A stretch of DNA of 32,495 nucleotides, from contig CAILKX010000003.1 of assembly GCA_903834975.1 (NCBI GenBank), positions 1-32,495 of the forward strand, in the 5' to 3' direction. Position numbers and translations under genes: made by a program. The notes under the pieces are model-generated. The model saw nothing but the letters and a program-made list of their open reading frames with translations, did no database searches and was not told the origin of the DNA. Each line of letters starts with the position of its first letter. Position 1 is the stretch's first letter. The DNA comes from an uncultured Curvibacter sp. (GTDB taxonomy: Bacteria > Pseudomonadota > Gammaproteobacteria > Burkholderiales > Burkholderiaceae_C). Shown in pieces: positions 18,543 to 26,972 of this stretch.

Positions 18543-18562
18543 AATCCCCCGAACGAGGGATA
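18543..18562. promoter_or_regulatory. Candidate autoregulatory operator upstream of the response regulator
   Basis: The 20-bp sequence AATCCCCCGAACGAGGGATA is an imperfect palindrome with symmetrical ATCCC/GGGAT arms and CG pairs flanking the centre. It lies between the kinase stop and the regulator start at 18492. It matches the tpsB-upstream site at 17 of 20 positions, including 13 contiguous bases. Its presence suggests the regulator has its own promoter as well as read-through from the kinase gene. Confidence 0.55.
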
Positions 18563-18576
18563 CACAGCATACTTGC

Positions 18577-20010
18577 TCAGCCTCTTGGCAATGAGATTAA
18601 GAAACTCGCCCCCGCTTGTGTGCTTGTTTCCAGTTGAAGATTGCCGCCTTGGCGCTCAATGAGCGATCGGCTTAACCACAAACCAATGCCCATACCTTGC
18701 TCTTTGTTGGTTCGAAGAAGGCTGAATAATTCTGTTTTGATTTCATCTGGTACGCCGGGACCGTTGTCGACCAAACGGACATAAGTTTGATCTGGTGATT
18801 GCCAGCTAGAAATCTGAATACAAGGTTCTGATGTAGAAGTTTGACGCAACGAATCAATCGCGTTGTTGATGAGATTGATGAGGACGATTTGTAAATCAGA
18901 ACAATCAAAATAGCAGGCACCTGGGGCGGCTAACTGATAAACCATCTGAACGTTGTGTTGCTCAGATTGAGCCTTTGTTAGCAAGATGGCCTCTTGAATG
19001 ATCGGATCAATGAAACTCAACTGACTTGGAGATTGGTCAGCACTAAACAACTTTCGCAAGCTTTTAATGGTTTGTGCAGCGCGAGCATTGTTAGAAAGAA
19101 TACGCTGAAGAAAGCTGTGTACTTTTTCATCATCTTGGTGATCCTTGAGTAAAACCTGCAGCATCTGAGCATCCAATTGGACGGCGCTCAAAGGTTGATT
19201 TATTTCATGTGCAAGAGATGCTGACAAGGCACCTGTCTCAGCAACTTTGTGCATCCGAGTCAGGGCTTGAATCAAAGTATTCTTCTCAAACAGCAATTCG
19301 TTGATACGTTGGACTTCACGCTCTGCTGAATTTTTACGCTTGGTGGCCACTTCGAGCCAATAACCACTGGCCACACTGAAACTGACGACTTGAAGGCCAA
19401 AATGCAAGGCCAAAAGCAACAGCACAAATCCAGATAGGTCAGTCAAAGAATAGTTAGCAGGCAACACAGTGACATGCAATGCCATGAATCGAGCCATCAG
19501 TAAGGGCAGCTCAATCCAAGAAATTATTTTCAGTGAATAGATTTGTTGTGAGAACTCCGTCCTAAGTGCCCGGGTAAGCGCTCTGATTTGAGCGATGACC
19601 ACCGCCATTTGTGGGGTGTAGAGGTAAATGGAGCGTGAATAGACCGTTCCGTTTTCTCGAAGGTATTCAAATCCCAAAGCCCACACAAGAACAAAAGCAC
19701 AAATGAAACTTAGTCTCTGACGGGAAATTTCAATAGTCAAAGATTCTGCAAACAGCCACATGGCTACAAAAGTAAGCAATATCATCACGTTGGCTGGGGT
19801 GCTGAACCAGACAGGTTGAGGTCCCTGAAAAACGGGCATTACAACCGCCCCCATTCCAAATAAGCCTAAAGCACCACTCAGCAACGAAACCGCAAAATAC
19901 CAACGACCTTTGAGCTCTTTCTCCCGAAAAATATTGGGTAAGGAAATAGCCAGGATGCCCGCATTGATGAGGCCAAGCATCAGAAGGGTGATGGACAGAA
20001 GGTAATTCAT
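18577..20010 (-). CDS. Membrane-bound sensor histidine kinase
   Basis: This 477-residue inner-membrane kinase senses an unknown signal and should phosphorylate the regulator encoded just downstream. Residues 1-220 contain about six or seven hydrophobic segments (for example 3-25, 39-60, 72-90, 101-117, 163-183, 192-214) with no large periplasmic domain or recognisable PAS or GAF domain, so the signal may be within or at the membrane. A short coiled coil follows (about 225-255). The HisKA domain has phospho-acceptor H268 in LAHEINQPLSA. The HATPase_c domain shows the N box (NLINNAIDSL, 379-388), G1 box DNGPGV (415-420) and G2 box GMGIGL (439-444). HEINQPL is typical of the FixL/TodS/DctB-type kinases that pair with FixJ-like regulators. 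ATG 20010 opens with a membrane segment. All catalytic motifs are intact. Confidence 0.92.
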   Translation of the reverse strand: MNYLLSITLLMLGLINAGILAISLPNIFREKELKGRWYFAVSLLSGALGLFGMGAVVMPVFQGPQPVWFSTPANVMILLTFVAMWLFAESLTIEISRQRLSFICAFVLVWALGFEYLRENGTVYSRSIYLYTPQMAVVIAQIRALTRALRTEFSQQIYSLKIISWIELPLLMARFMALHVTVLPANYSLTDLSGFVLLLLALHFGLQVVSFSVASGYWLEVATKRKNSAEREVQRINELLFEKNTLIQALTRMHKVAETGALSASLAHEINQPLSAVQLDAQMLQVLLKDHQDDEKVHSFLQRILSNNARAAQTIKSLRKLFSADQSPSQLSFIDPIIQEAILLTKAQSEQHNVQMVYQLAAPGACYFDCSDLQIVLINLINNAIDSLRQTSTSEPCIQISSWQSPDQTYVRLVDNGPGVPDEIKTELFSLLRTNKEQGMGIGLWLSRSLIERQGGNLQLETSTQAGASFLISLPRG

Positions 20011-20313
20011 GCAATTAGTTTAAAACAACACCATGTGCACACTTAACCCTGCCAAAGTTGGAAAGAATCTTTCTTAAATGGGTTCCTCTAGAACTTTAAA
20101 TTTGCCTGAATTCGGTTTTGGCACAAAACCGGACTACTTCTTAATCAATGGTACGTCTCAAGGGGGCAGGTCAGCCGTGCGGTGACGTGGTGGCAGATAG
20201 TCGGTGTCGTTTGCTGCTGCGCCCCAGTTCCTCTGCTCCATAACTGCAAGCTTAATTTCAGACCTTGGTTTAGGGCAACCTATCGGAAAAAAAGGTTAGA
20301 CAGACGTATCTTT
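20011..20313. other. Intergenic region with two inverted repeats
   Basis: I see no convincing gene in these 303 bp. There is a perfect 8-bp inverted repeat with a 3-base spacer at 20113-20131 (CGGTTTTG gca CAAAACCG) and a 13-bp near-palindrome GAAAGAATCTTTC at 20061-20073. Neither is followed by a T-run on the minus strand, so they look more like operators or RNA structures than terminators. The kinase promoter should lie here, but I cannot identify clear -35/-10 boxes. Confidence 0.5.
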
Positions 20314-21381
20314 TTATGCGCCCTTAATCTTTTTAAGAATTCGCTCCCATAAAGAAAGATCGAAGTCATTCGATAGCATCAATGATGCAGAAGAAGGATC
20401 AATATTGACTATTTCGGAGTACTTCCGTTGTATCTCCTCCCCTTCCGACCTATACCTTGCTAGAGATTCACGAAGTCCTTGCACATTTCTAGTATTTATA
20501 ACCATCCGAATCACTGTACCTTCATGCTGCATTTCAAAGTAGCGCTTTGCATTTTTTCCTGAAGTCAGAAGCATTCCTGTATCTCCTGATCCAATAAAAA
20601 AATTTCCACCATTTCGACAAATGCGACTAGTCATATACAAACCGAATCCCGAATTATTCCAAGGACTGCTTCGTTTTGGTTTCCGTGCTCCTTTAAATGC
20701 TTTTCCAGAAACAGCTGGCATCAATGCATAATTTATGGCTCTCTTGTGATCAGATGCTTCTAGATGGGGGTTCGGCGAAAGACTTCTTTGCAATCCAATA
20801 CCTCTGTCCAGAATCGCAACTTCAGCCCGGCCCTTCGAAGGCCAAAACTGGGAACAGAAACCAAATTGTTTCGCTTCACTGTGCTCAATCACATTGCGAA
20901 TCAATTCGCGCATGGAGTATTGCAAAGTATCAAAAACATCTCCTGTGTTGTTTGCACAAAGTGTTTCACTAATGCGAGCACAAAGGTTGTCAACTTCATC
21001 ACCGACCTCTCGCCCATTGGCTATTGCGTCGTCAACGATCTTCTCCGTCCTTAAAATAGTCACGGGAATGTAATGTCTGCTGCCGGATGCTTCACCTGGT
21101 CGTTTACCAAAATCAAGTCCGAATGCTTTAAAAAATCCCATATGACCAGCGTATGACATATGGTTATAACCGGAGCAACTAATGCTGCAGCCGGGGTGAG
21201 CACTGACAAATCTTTGAATTTCACTCGATACAAGCAGCATGCCGAAGGGTTCTATCAATCCAACGGTCCTCGAAAAATCAAATGTGTACTCTGCTTCCGG
21301 TTCCAAATTGCGTACAACTTCGGCAAAGTTGATCGCGTTTTGCAGTGTAAAAGAGTCAGGTGCGAAAATTTTCTTGGTCAT
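20314..21381 (-). CDS. Orphan GHKL-type ATP-binding protein with N-terminal STAS-like region
   Basis: This 355-residue soluble protein has a C-terminal half matching the GHKL/HATPase fold: N box SMRELIRNVIEHS (156-168), G1-like DRGIGL (192-197) and a glycine-rich lid GFGLYMTSRICRNGG (245-259). There is no HisKA phospho-acceptor domain, so it is not a classical histidine kinase. The N-terminal 110 residues (FDFSRTVGLIEPFGMLLVSSEIQ) resemble a STAS-like fold. This layout resembles anti-sigma/serine-kinase or GHKL proteins found in accessory and defence-associated gene sets, but no partner gene lies beside it. It is flanked by long non-coding stretches and looks more AT-rich than its neighbours, suggesting acquisition by transfer. 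ATG 21381 has no clear Shine-Dalgarno, and a weak TTCAAA-17-TACATT promoter would place transcription almost at the ATG. Confidence 0.75.
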   Translation of the reverse strand: MTKKIFAPDSFTLQNAINFAEVVRNLEPEAEYTFDFSRTVGLIEPFGMLLVSSEIQRFVSAHPGCSISCSGYNHMSYAGHMGFFKAFGLDFGKRPGEASGSRHYIPVTILRTEKIVDDAIANGREVGDEVDNLCARISETLCANNTGDVFDTLQYSMRELIRNVIEHSEAKQFGFCSQFWPSKGRAEVAILDRGIGLQRSLSPNPHLEASDHKRAINYALMPAVSGKAFKGARKPKRSSPWNNSGFGLYMTSRICRNGGNFFIGSGDTGMLLTSGKNAKRYFEMQHEGTVIRMVINTRNVQGLRESLARYRSEGEEIQRKYSEIVNIDPSSASLMLSNDFDLSLWERILKKIKGA

Positions 21382-21624
21382 GACTACAAATGTACCTGTC
21401 TGTGGTCAAAGTTTGAAGCTAAGCTGAAGGTCCACCTAGGCCCACGCTGGCTAACTGGCTCGTAAACGGTCCGAGCCCAATCCGTCACCCAGCCTATAAA
21501 TCAGCGTAAAAACCAACTGCGGAACAGCCATGCGCTATCCATTAGCGGTGTCTAAAAAGTAGCGTACCGAAAGGTTAGCTACAAATCAGCGCAGGGGGTT
21601 GGTGTTTTTATGGGGGAGGATAAG

Positions 21625-21672
21625 ACGTAGGGTTGGCAGGATGATGGCACGGTGCGATACGTGCCCCTACGT
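21625..21672. other. Imperfect stem-loop
   Basis: The outer arms ACGTAGG (21625-21631) and CCTACGT (21666-21672) can pair, as can the inner arms GGCACG (21646-21651) and CGTGCC (21660-21665). On the 3' side the two stems are contiguous; on the 5' side they are separated by a 14-base bulge. It adjoins the tRNA-Pro-like fragment. It could be a small structured RNA or the end of a mobile element; nothing seen here decides. Confidence 0.4.
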
Positions 21673-21702
21673 TGACGCTTTACCAGACTAAGCTACACCC
21701 CG
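21670..21702 (-). pseudogene. 5' fragment of a tRNA-Pro-like sequence
   Basis: Reading the minus strand from 21702, the start CGGGGTGTAGC and the D-arm that follows (AGTCTGGTA in the loop, GCTT/AAGC stem) match the 5' end of bacterial tRNA-Pro. The D-stem is fully paired. After it, the bases do not form an anticodon stem, and no T-arm or CCA end is visible nearby, so this is not a complete tRNA. It may be a degenerate gene or an attachment-site remnant. Confidence 0.5.
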
Positions 21703-21726
21703 AATGTGTAGGTTGCTCACCAATTC

Positions 21727-21769
21727 AAAGGCCCACTCGAGTGGGCCTTTTTTAAGGGAATGTCCCTTT
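21727..21769 (-). terminator. Terminator-like palindromes after tRNA-fMet
   Basis: A perfect 24-bp palindrome (AAAGGCCCACTC and its complement, 21727-21750) follows the tRNA, with a second small hairpin AAGGGA/TCCCTT between them (21754-21768). On the minus strand the large stem ends in CCTTTGAATT, a short T-run. On the plus strand the T-runs are longer, so the element may stop transcription in both directions. It most likely closes the ribosomal protein/tRNA transcription unit. Confidence 0.6.
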
Positions 21770-21775
21770 TTTGAT

Positions 21776-21852
<77 letters not shown>

Positions 21853-21863
21853 GTAAGGGGGTT

Positions 21864-21869
21864 ATTCTA
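21864..21869 (-). promoter_or_regulatory. Possible -10 box for tRNA-fMet
   Basis: TAGAAT on the minus strand lies 12 bases before the mature tRNA 5' end, the expected distance for a tRNA promoter -10 element. The -35 position 17 bases further up (TGGCGT) matches poorly and falls in the end of rplQ, so the tRNA may depend partly on read-through from the ribosomal operon. Confidence 0.3.
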
Positions 21870-21884
21870 ACCTATTTTGGCGGC

Positions 21885-22280
21885 TTACGCCACTGTTTCG
21901 GTGTTTGTTTCTGTAGAAACTTCGGCGCGGTCGACCAATTCAACCAAGGCCATGGGCGCATTGTCACCCACGCGGTAACCCATTTTCAGGATGCGGGTGT
22001 AGCCGCCGGGACGGGCATTGAAACGGGGGCCCAAGTCGTTGAACAACTTGGTCACGCTGTCACGGTCACGCAGGCGGTTGAAAGCCAAACGGCGATTTGC
22101 CAGGGTCGCTTCTTTGCTGAGGGTGATCATGGGTTCGATCACGCGACGCAATTCTTTGGCCTTGGGCAAAGTGGTTTTGATGACTTCGTGTTCGATCAAC
22201 GAGTTCATCATGTTGCGGAGCATGGCGAGGCGGTGCTCGCTGGTGCGGTTCAGTTTGCGGAGTCCGTGTCCGTGACGCAT
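21885..22280 (-). CDS. rplQ: 50S ribosomal protein L17
   Basis: This 131-residue protein starts with [23 protein letters not shown]-type sequence diagnostic of bacterial L17, which binds domain III of 23S rRNA near the exit tunnel. It has the core [11 protein letters not shown] and the GYTRILK segment before a short variable tail. It is the last gene of the alpha-type operon, 88 bp downstream of rpoA, and is followed by the initiator tRNA. The length is normal. Confidence 0.98.
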   Translation of the reverse strand: MRHGHGLRKLNRTSEHRLAMLRNMMNSLIEHEVIKTTLPKAKELRRVIEPMITLSKEATLANRRLAFNRLRDRDSVTKLFNDLGPRFNARPGGYTRILKMGYRVGDNAPMALVELVDRAEVSTETNTETVA

Positions 22281-22368
22281 GGTGCTTTTCCCTTCTTTAT
22301 TAAACAGCCCGCCGTATCAGGTACGGGCCGATGCACTGCCCAGCCGAAGCCGGGCGCTCAACTTCAAA

Positions 22369-23358
22369 TTAACGCTTTTCCAAACCGGCGGGTGGCCAGC
22401 TTTCCAACTTCATGCCCAAGGTCAAACCACGTGAAGCCAAGACTTCCTTGATTTCGTTGAGTGACTTGCGACCCAAGTTAGGGGTCTTCAGCAATTCGTT
22501 CTCGGTGCGCTGAATCAGGTCACCGATGTAATAGATGTTTTCTGCCTTCAAGCAGTTGGCCGAACGCACGGTCAATTCCAACTCGTCGACAGGACGCAGC
22601 AAGATTGGGTCGAAGGCCGCGCCGCCACGGGTAGCAGGCTGGTCGAAAGCGGCCAGTTCGCCACCTTCCAACTGGGCGAAAACCGCCAGCTGTTCCACCA
22701 AGATGCGGGCAGAGGAACGCACAGCGTCTTCGGCGCTGATGGCCCCATTGGTTTCGATCTCGACGACCAATTTATCCAAATCCGTGCGCTGTTCGACGCG
22801 TGCACTTTCAACGGTGTAGCTGACACGACGCACTGGCGAGAAGGAGGCATCCAACAAGATGCGGCCAATCGACTTGCTGGGCTCATCGCCATAACGGCGG
22901 ATGTTGCCAGGGACGTAACCACGGCCCTTTTCAACCTTGATTTGCATGTCCAACTTGCCGCCTTGCGACAGGGTCGCAATGACGTGGTCAGGGTTGATGA
23001 TTTCGACGTCATGGGGGGTTTGGATGTCACCCGCAGTGACCACGCCTTCGCCGTCTTTGCGCAGGCTCAAGGTCACTTCGTCACGGTTGTGCAGCTTGAA
23101 AACCACGCCCTTGAGGTTCAACAAAATGTTGACCACGTCTTCTTGCACGCCGTCGATGGACGAGTACTCGTGCAAAACACCCGCAATCGTGACTTCAGTG
23201 GCGGCATAACCAACCATGGAAGACAACAAGACGCGGCGAATGGCGTTGCCCAGGGTGTGACCGTAGCCACGCTCAAACGGCTCCAAAGAAACTTTGGCGC
23301 GGTTCAACCCGACTTGTTCAACGGTAATGGCTTTGGGTTTCAGCAAGTTTGTTTGCAT
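22369..23358 (-). CDS. rpoA: DNA-directed RNA polymerase alpha subunit
   Basis: This 329-residue alpha subunit scaffolds assembly of RNA polymerase. The N-terminal dimerisation domain (about 1-235) carries [21 protein letters not shown] (27-47 region). A linker joins it to the C-terminal DNA- and activator-binding domain (about 250-320; [20 protein letters not shown], then [18 protein letters not shown]). All segments are complete. It sits between rpsD and rplQ, the standard alpha-operon order. Confidence 0.99.
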   Translation of the reverse strand: MQTNLLKPKAITVEQVGLNRAKVSLEPFERGYGHTLGNAIRRVLLSSMVGYAATEVTIAGVLHEYSSIDGVQEDVVNILLNLKGVVFKLHNRDEVTLSLRKDGEGVVTAGDIQTPHDVEIINPDHVIATLSQGGKLDMQIKVEKGRGYVPGNIRRYGDEPSKSIGRILLDASFSPVRRVSYTVESARVEQRTDLDKLVVEIETNGAISAEDAVRSSARILVEQLAVFAQLEGGELAAFDQPATRGGAAFDPILLRPVDELELTVRSANCLKAENIYYIGDLIQRTENELLKTPNLGRKSLNEIKEVLASRGLTLGMKLESWPPAGLEKR

Positions 23359-23476
23359 TCAATCTTCCTCTCAATACCCCCGGCTCGTTACACCGGTAAG
23401 GCTGGTGAAGCACCTCAGCCACGGGGTGACCGTGGCTCAGGAACAAAATCAATGTGATGTGATCAATGAAGATCAA

Positions 23477-24100
23477 TCAACGCGAATACAACTCAACAAT
23501 CAGAGATTCGTTGATGTCGGCAGCGAACTCGTCGCGATCCGGCACTTTCTTAAAGATGCCTTCGGCTTTTTCAGCATTCACTTCAACCCAAGCAGGCATG
23601 CCCACTTGTGCGGCCAATTGCAGGGCTTCGATGACACGGCCTTGCTTTTTGGATTTTTCGCGAACGGCCACCACATCGCCTGTTTTTACCAGATAAGACG
23701 CGATGTTGACGGACTGGCCATTCACCGTGATGGCTTTGTGCGAGACCAATTGGCGCGCTTCTGCCCGTGTGGAGCCAAAGCCCATGCGGTAGACCACGTT
23801 GTCCAAACGGCATTCCAAAATGGCCAACAAGTTGGCGCCTGTGTTGCCACGGCGGCGATCGGCTTCGGCGAAATAGCGGCGGAATTGCTTTTCAAGCACA
23901 CCGTACATGCGCTTGACTTTTTGCTTTTCGCGCAATTGAAGACCGAAGTCAGACGTGCGGGCACCTGAAGTGCGGCCGTGTTGACCTGGTTTCGATTCGA
24001 ATTTTGACTTGTCGGCGATCGAGCGACGAGCGCTCTTCAAAAACAGGTCAGTGCCTTCACGGCGTGAGAGTTTGGCCTTGGGGCCGAGGTAACGTGCCAC
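23477..24100 (-). CDS. rpsD: 30S ribosomal protein S4
   Basis: This 207-residue primary 16S rRNA-binding protein is known in other bacteria to act as translational repressor of the alpha operon. The N-terminal part ([20 protein letters not shown]) lacks the zinc-binding cysteines of the other S4 type. The S4 RNA-binding domain runs from about residue 97 ([28 protein letters not shown]). It lies 101 bp after rpsK. Length and ends are normal. Confidence 0.98.
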   Translation of the reverse strand: MARYLGPKAKLSRREGTDLFLKSARRSIADKSKFESKPGQHGRTSGARTSDFGLQLREKQKVKRMYGVLEKQFRRYFAEADRRRGNTGANLLAILECRLDNVVYRMGFGSTRAEARQLVSHKAITVNGQSVNIASYLVKTGDVVAVREKSKKQGRVIEALQLAAQVGMPAWVEVNAEKAEGIFKKVPDRDEFAADINESLIVELYSR

Positions 24101-24201
24101 TTGTTTCTTCCTTTATGCATCTGCCGCAAGGCACAAAACAAGCTGTTTCATGCACTCGCGGGAGCTTGAGACCTTTGGCCTCAAGCGGTGGGCTTACAAA
24201 A

Positions 24202-24606
24202 TTAAATACGACGACGCTTTTGAGGGCGGCAACCGTTGTGCGGGACGGGCGTCACGTCAGCGATCGATGTGATGCGGATGCCCAAAGCACCCAAAGCACG
24301 CACAGACGATTCACGGCCGGGACCGGGACCCTTGATTTCGACATCGAGGTTCTTGATGCCTTGTTCCATGGCGGCACGGCCAGCCACTTCAGACGCAACT
24401 TGAGCTGCGAAAGGCGTGGATTTACGTGAGCCCTTGAAACCTTGACCACCCGATGACGCCCACGACAAGGCGTTGCCTTGGCGATCGGTGATCGTGATGA
24501 TGGTGTTGTTGAACGAGGCGTGAACGTGGGCAATACCGTCGGCGACGTTCTTGCGGACTTTCTTGCGCACACGTTGTGCTGCGGAATTAGCGGGTGACTT
24601 TGCCAT
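24202..24606 (-). CDS. rpsK: 30S ribosomal protein S11
   Basis: This 134-residue S11 is part of the platform of the small subunit near the E site. It shows [31 protein letters not shown]-type sequence and the basic end [11 protein letters not shown]. It begins 13 bp after the rpsM stop, consistent with coupled translation. Confidence 0.98.
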   Translation of the reverse strand: MAKSPANSAAQRVRKKVRKNVADGIAHVHASFNNTIITITDRQGNALSWASSGGQGFKGSRKSTPFAAQVASEVAGRAAMEQGIKNLDVEIKGPGPGRESSVRALGALGIRITSIADVTPVPHNGCRPQKRRRI

Positions 24607-24619
24607 GCTGTCCTCTTAC

Positions 24620-24985
24620 TTATTTCTTCAAAGCCGCTGCGGCCTTGCGCGGACCCTTGCGAGTACGGGCGTTGGTGCGGGTGCGTTGGCCACGCATGGG
24701 CAAGCCACGGCGGTGACGGAAGCCACGGTAGCAGCCAATGTCCATCAAACGCTTGATGTTCATCGTGGTTTCACGACGCAAGTCACCTTCGATGGTGAAG
24801 AGCTCGATCTGCTCACGAATTTTTTCCAAATCGCCGTCCGTGAGGTCTTTGATTTTCTTGGAATACTCAATACCCGATGCTTCGCAAATTTTGCGAGCGC
24901 GAGTACGACCAATGCCAAAAATGGCGGTCAAACCAATTTCCGCGTGCTTATGGGGCGGAATGTTAATGCCAGCGATACGTGCCAT
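24620..24985 (-). CDS. rpsM: 30S ribosomal protein S13
   Basis: This 121-residue S13 is a head protein of the 30S subunit that contacts the P-site tRNA and L5. Typical segments are [20 protein letters not shown], the helix-two-turns-helix [14 protein letters not shown], and the basic tail [21 protein letters not shown] in two parts. It is the first gene of the alpha-type group, 23 bp after rpmJ. Confidence 0.98.
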   Translation of the reverse strand: MARIAGINIPPHKHAEIGLTAIFGIGRTRARKICEASGIEYSKKIKDLTDGDLEKIREQIELFTIEGDLRRETTMNIKRLMDIGCYRGFRHRRGLPMRGQRTRTNARTRKGPRKAAAALKK

Positions 24986-25008
24986 GTGCGTCCTCTAAAA
25001 CTAGTTGA

Positions 25009-25122
25009 TCAACCTTGACGCTGTTTGTGGCGCAGATCTGTACAGATCACACGCACCACACCCTTGCGACGGATGATTTTGCAGTTGCGGCAAATTTTTT
25101 TGACCGAAGCCGAAACTTTCAT
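25009..25122 (-). CDS. rpmJ: 50S ribosomal protein L36
   Basis: This 37-residue gene runs from ATG 25122 to TGA 25009-25011. The protein begins [20 protein letters not shown] and ends [11 protein letters not shown]. The zinc-ribbon ligands C11, C14, C27 and H32 are all present, the zinc-binding form of L36. It lies directly after secY (34-bp gap) with no infA between them. Confidence 0.97.
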   Translation of the reverse strand: MKVSASVKKICRNCKIIRRKGVVRVICTDLRHKQRQG

Positions 25123-25156
25123 ATTGCTCTCCTAAAACTCTTTCGATTAATCAATC

Positions 25157-26476
25157 TCAACCACCCACCGTTGTCTTGAAGTTGGCCTTCTTGAGCAGCG
25201 ATTCGTACTGTTGGGACATCAGGTAATTTTGCACTTGGGCCATGAAATCCATGGTCACAACCACAATGATCATCAACGAGGTGCCCCCGAAGTAGAAAGG
25301 CACGTTGTATTTCAAGATCAGGAATTCAGGCAATAAACACACGAAGGTGATGTAAATCGCACCTGCAAAGGTCAAGCGCAGCAAAATTTTGTCGATGTAG
25401 CGAGCGGTTTGTTCACCGGGACGGATGCCAGGTACAAAGGCGCCGCTCTTCTTCAAGTTGTCTGCCGTTTCGCGGCTGTTGAACACCAAGGCCGTGTAGA
25501 AGAAGCAGAAGAAAATGATGGCCGCAGCGTACAACATGACATAGATGGGCTGACCGGGGGTCAAGGCGCTTGCAATGTCTTTCAGCCAACGCATGGAGTC
25601 GCCGGTACTAAACCAGCCGACCACCGTGGCGGGCAACAAAATAATGCTGGAGGCAAAAATGGGGGGGACCACGCCAGCCATGTTCAGCTTCAAAGGCAGG
25701 TAGGACGATTGGCCGCCATACACCTTGTTGCCAACCTGTCGACGGGCGTAATTAATCAAAATCTTGCGTTGTCCGCGTTCAACGAAAACCACAAAGTAAG
25801 TGACGGCCACCACCAGCAAGACCACGAATATGGCCACTGGTATGGCCATCGCACCGGTATTGACCAACTCAAGCAGACCGCCAATCGACTTGGGAAGTCA
25901 GGAGGCGATACCGGCAAAAATCAAAATCGAGATGCCATTGCCCAAACCGCGTTCGGTGATTTGTTCGCCCAACCACATCAAAAACATGGTGCCAGCGGTC
26001 AAGCTGACCATGGCGGTCATGCGGAAACCAAAGCCTGGGTTGATCACCAAACCAGCCGTGCCTTCCAACGCCACGGCAATGCCCAGCGATTGAAAAATAG
26101 CCAAGCCCAAGGTGCCATAACGGGTGTACTGGGTGATCTTGCGACGACCGGCTTCGCCTTCTTTTTTGAGCTGCTCAAACGCCGGCAACACATAGCCCAT
26201 CAACTGCATGATGATGGAGGCCGAGATGTAAGGCATGATGCCCAAGGCAAACACGGTGAAGCGCGACAACGCGCCACCAGAAAACATGTTGAACAGGTTC
26301 AAAATACCGCCAGATTGGCTTTTGAACAACTGTTGCAACTGCGCCGGATCGATGCCGGGCACGGGAATGTGTGCGCCCACGCGGTAAACCACGAGCGCCA
26401 GCAACAAAAAGACCAGCCGGCGACGCAGGTCGCCAAACTTATCGGTTTTTGCCAGTGATGCGGGGGATGTAACCAC
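25157..26476 (-). pseudogene. secY: Preprotein translocase subunit SecY, interrupted by an in-frame TGA
   Basis: SecY is the channel subunit of the SecYEG translocon, with ten membrane helices. The frame begins at GTG 26476 ([20 protein letters not shown]) and includes the plug region and the conserved [14 protein letters not shown]. It reaches [11 protein letters not shown] and then TGA at 25900-25898 (codon 193). The same frame continues without a shift ([17 protein letters not shown] ...) to the normal end, through [17 protein letters not shown] and [16 protein letters not shown]. With one codon replaced the product would be 439 residues, the normal length. SecY homologues have Gly here, so GGA to TGA is the simplest change. 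The gene is essential, and its flanks and reading frame are intact, so a base error or a mixed population is the most likely cause. True recoding is less likely because neighbouring genes such as rpmJ use TGA as a stop. Confidence 0.9.
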
Positions 26477-26515
26477 GTGAACGTCTTTCTTACGTATCGG
26501 CTTTAAATATTGGCT

Positions 26516-26950
26516 TTATTCAGCCAAGCTGCCGCCAGCTGCTTCGATGGCCGCTTTGGCGCCCGCAGTGGCACCAATACCGATCAACTTCACCGCCTTG
26601 GTCAGGACGCCGGTTTTAACAACCTTCACGACCTTGGCCATTTCGCTGACCAGACCAGCGGCCTTGAGGCTGCCCATGTCCAGTTCGGGCAAGCCGAGCT
26701 GTTCGAGTTGACCCAATGTCACTTCGTCGTTGTACTTCAACGTGGTTGATTTGAAACCGCGTTTGGGCAAGCGACGTTGCAAAGGCATTTGACCGCCTTC
26801 AAAACCAACCTTGTGGTAGCCACCAGCGCGGGATTTTTGACCCTTATGACCACGACCGGCGGTTTTACCCAAACCGGAGCCAATGCCACGGCCGACGCGA
26901 CGCTTGGCGTGTTTGGCGCCTGCTGCGGGTTTGATGCTATTGAGTTCCAT
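26516..26950 (-). CDS. rplO: 50S ribosomal protein L15
   Basis: This 144-residue L15 is a late-assembly protein of the large subunit. It shows [20 protein letters not shown], the glycine/basic-rich extended N-terminus ([20 protein letters not shown]) and the signature region [17 protein letters not shown]. It is followed 39 bp later by secY and preceded by rpmD, the usual spc order. Confidence 0.98.
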   Translation of the reverse strand: MELNSIKPAAGAKHAKRRVGRGIGSGLGKTAGRGHKGQKSRAGGYHKVGFEGGQMPLQRRLPKRGFKSTTLKYNDEVTLGQLEQLGLPELDMGSLKAAGLVSEMAKVVKVVKTGVLTKAVKLIGIGATAGAKAAIEAAGGSLAE

Positions 26951-26972
26951 CTTGATTTCTCTCAGAGCTCTC

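Larger units (their letters stand above)
21382..21775. other. Non-coding accessory stretch with tRNA remnant and hairpins
   Basis: I see no supportable gene. The stretch holds a direct repeat AAATCAGCG (21498-21506 and 21583-21591). Each copy is followed by one arm of an imperfect inverted repeat (AAAAACCAAC after the first, GTTGGTGTTTTT after the second). It also holds an imperfect hairpin at 21625-21672, a tRNA-Pro-like fragment at 21670-21702 and the palindrome after tRNA-fMet. The mix of repeats and a partial tRNA suggests debris from an integrated or transposed element. Confidence 0.5.

Noticed and set aside
18493-18570. Longer start for the response regulator
   Set aside because: The extra 26 residues have no receiver-domain homology and the extension runs across the candidate operator.
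21670-21702. Complete tRNA-Pro gene
   Set aside because: Only the acceptor 5' strand and D-arm are present; no anticodon stem, T-arm or CCA end can be formed.
25409-26458. Plus-strand 349-residue open frame
   Set aside because: It is antisense to secY; the minus strand encodes recognisable SecY throughout.
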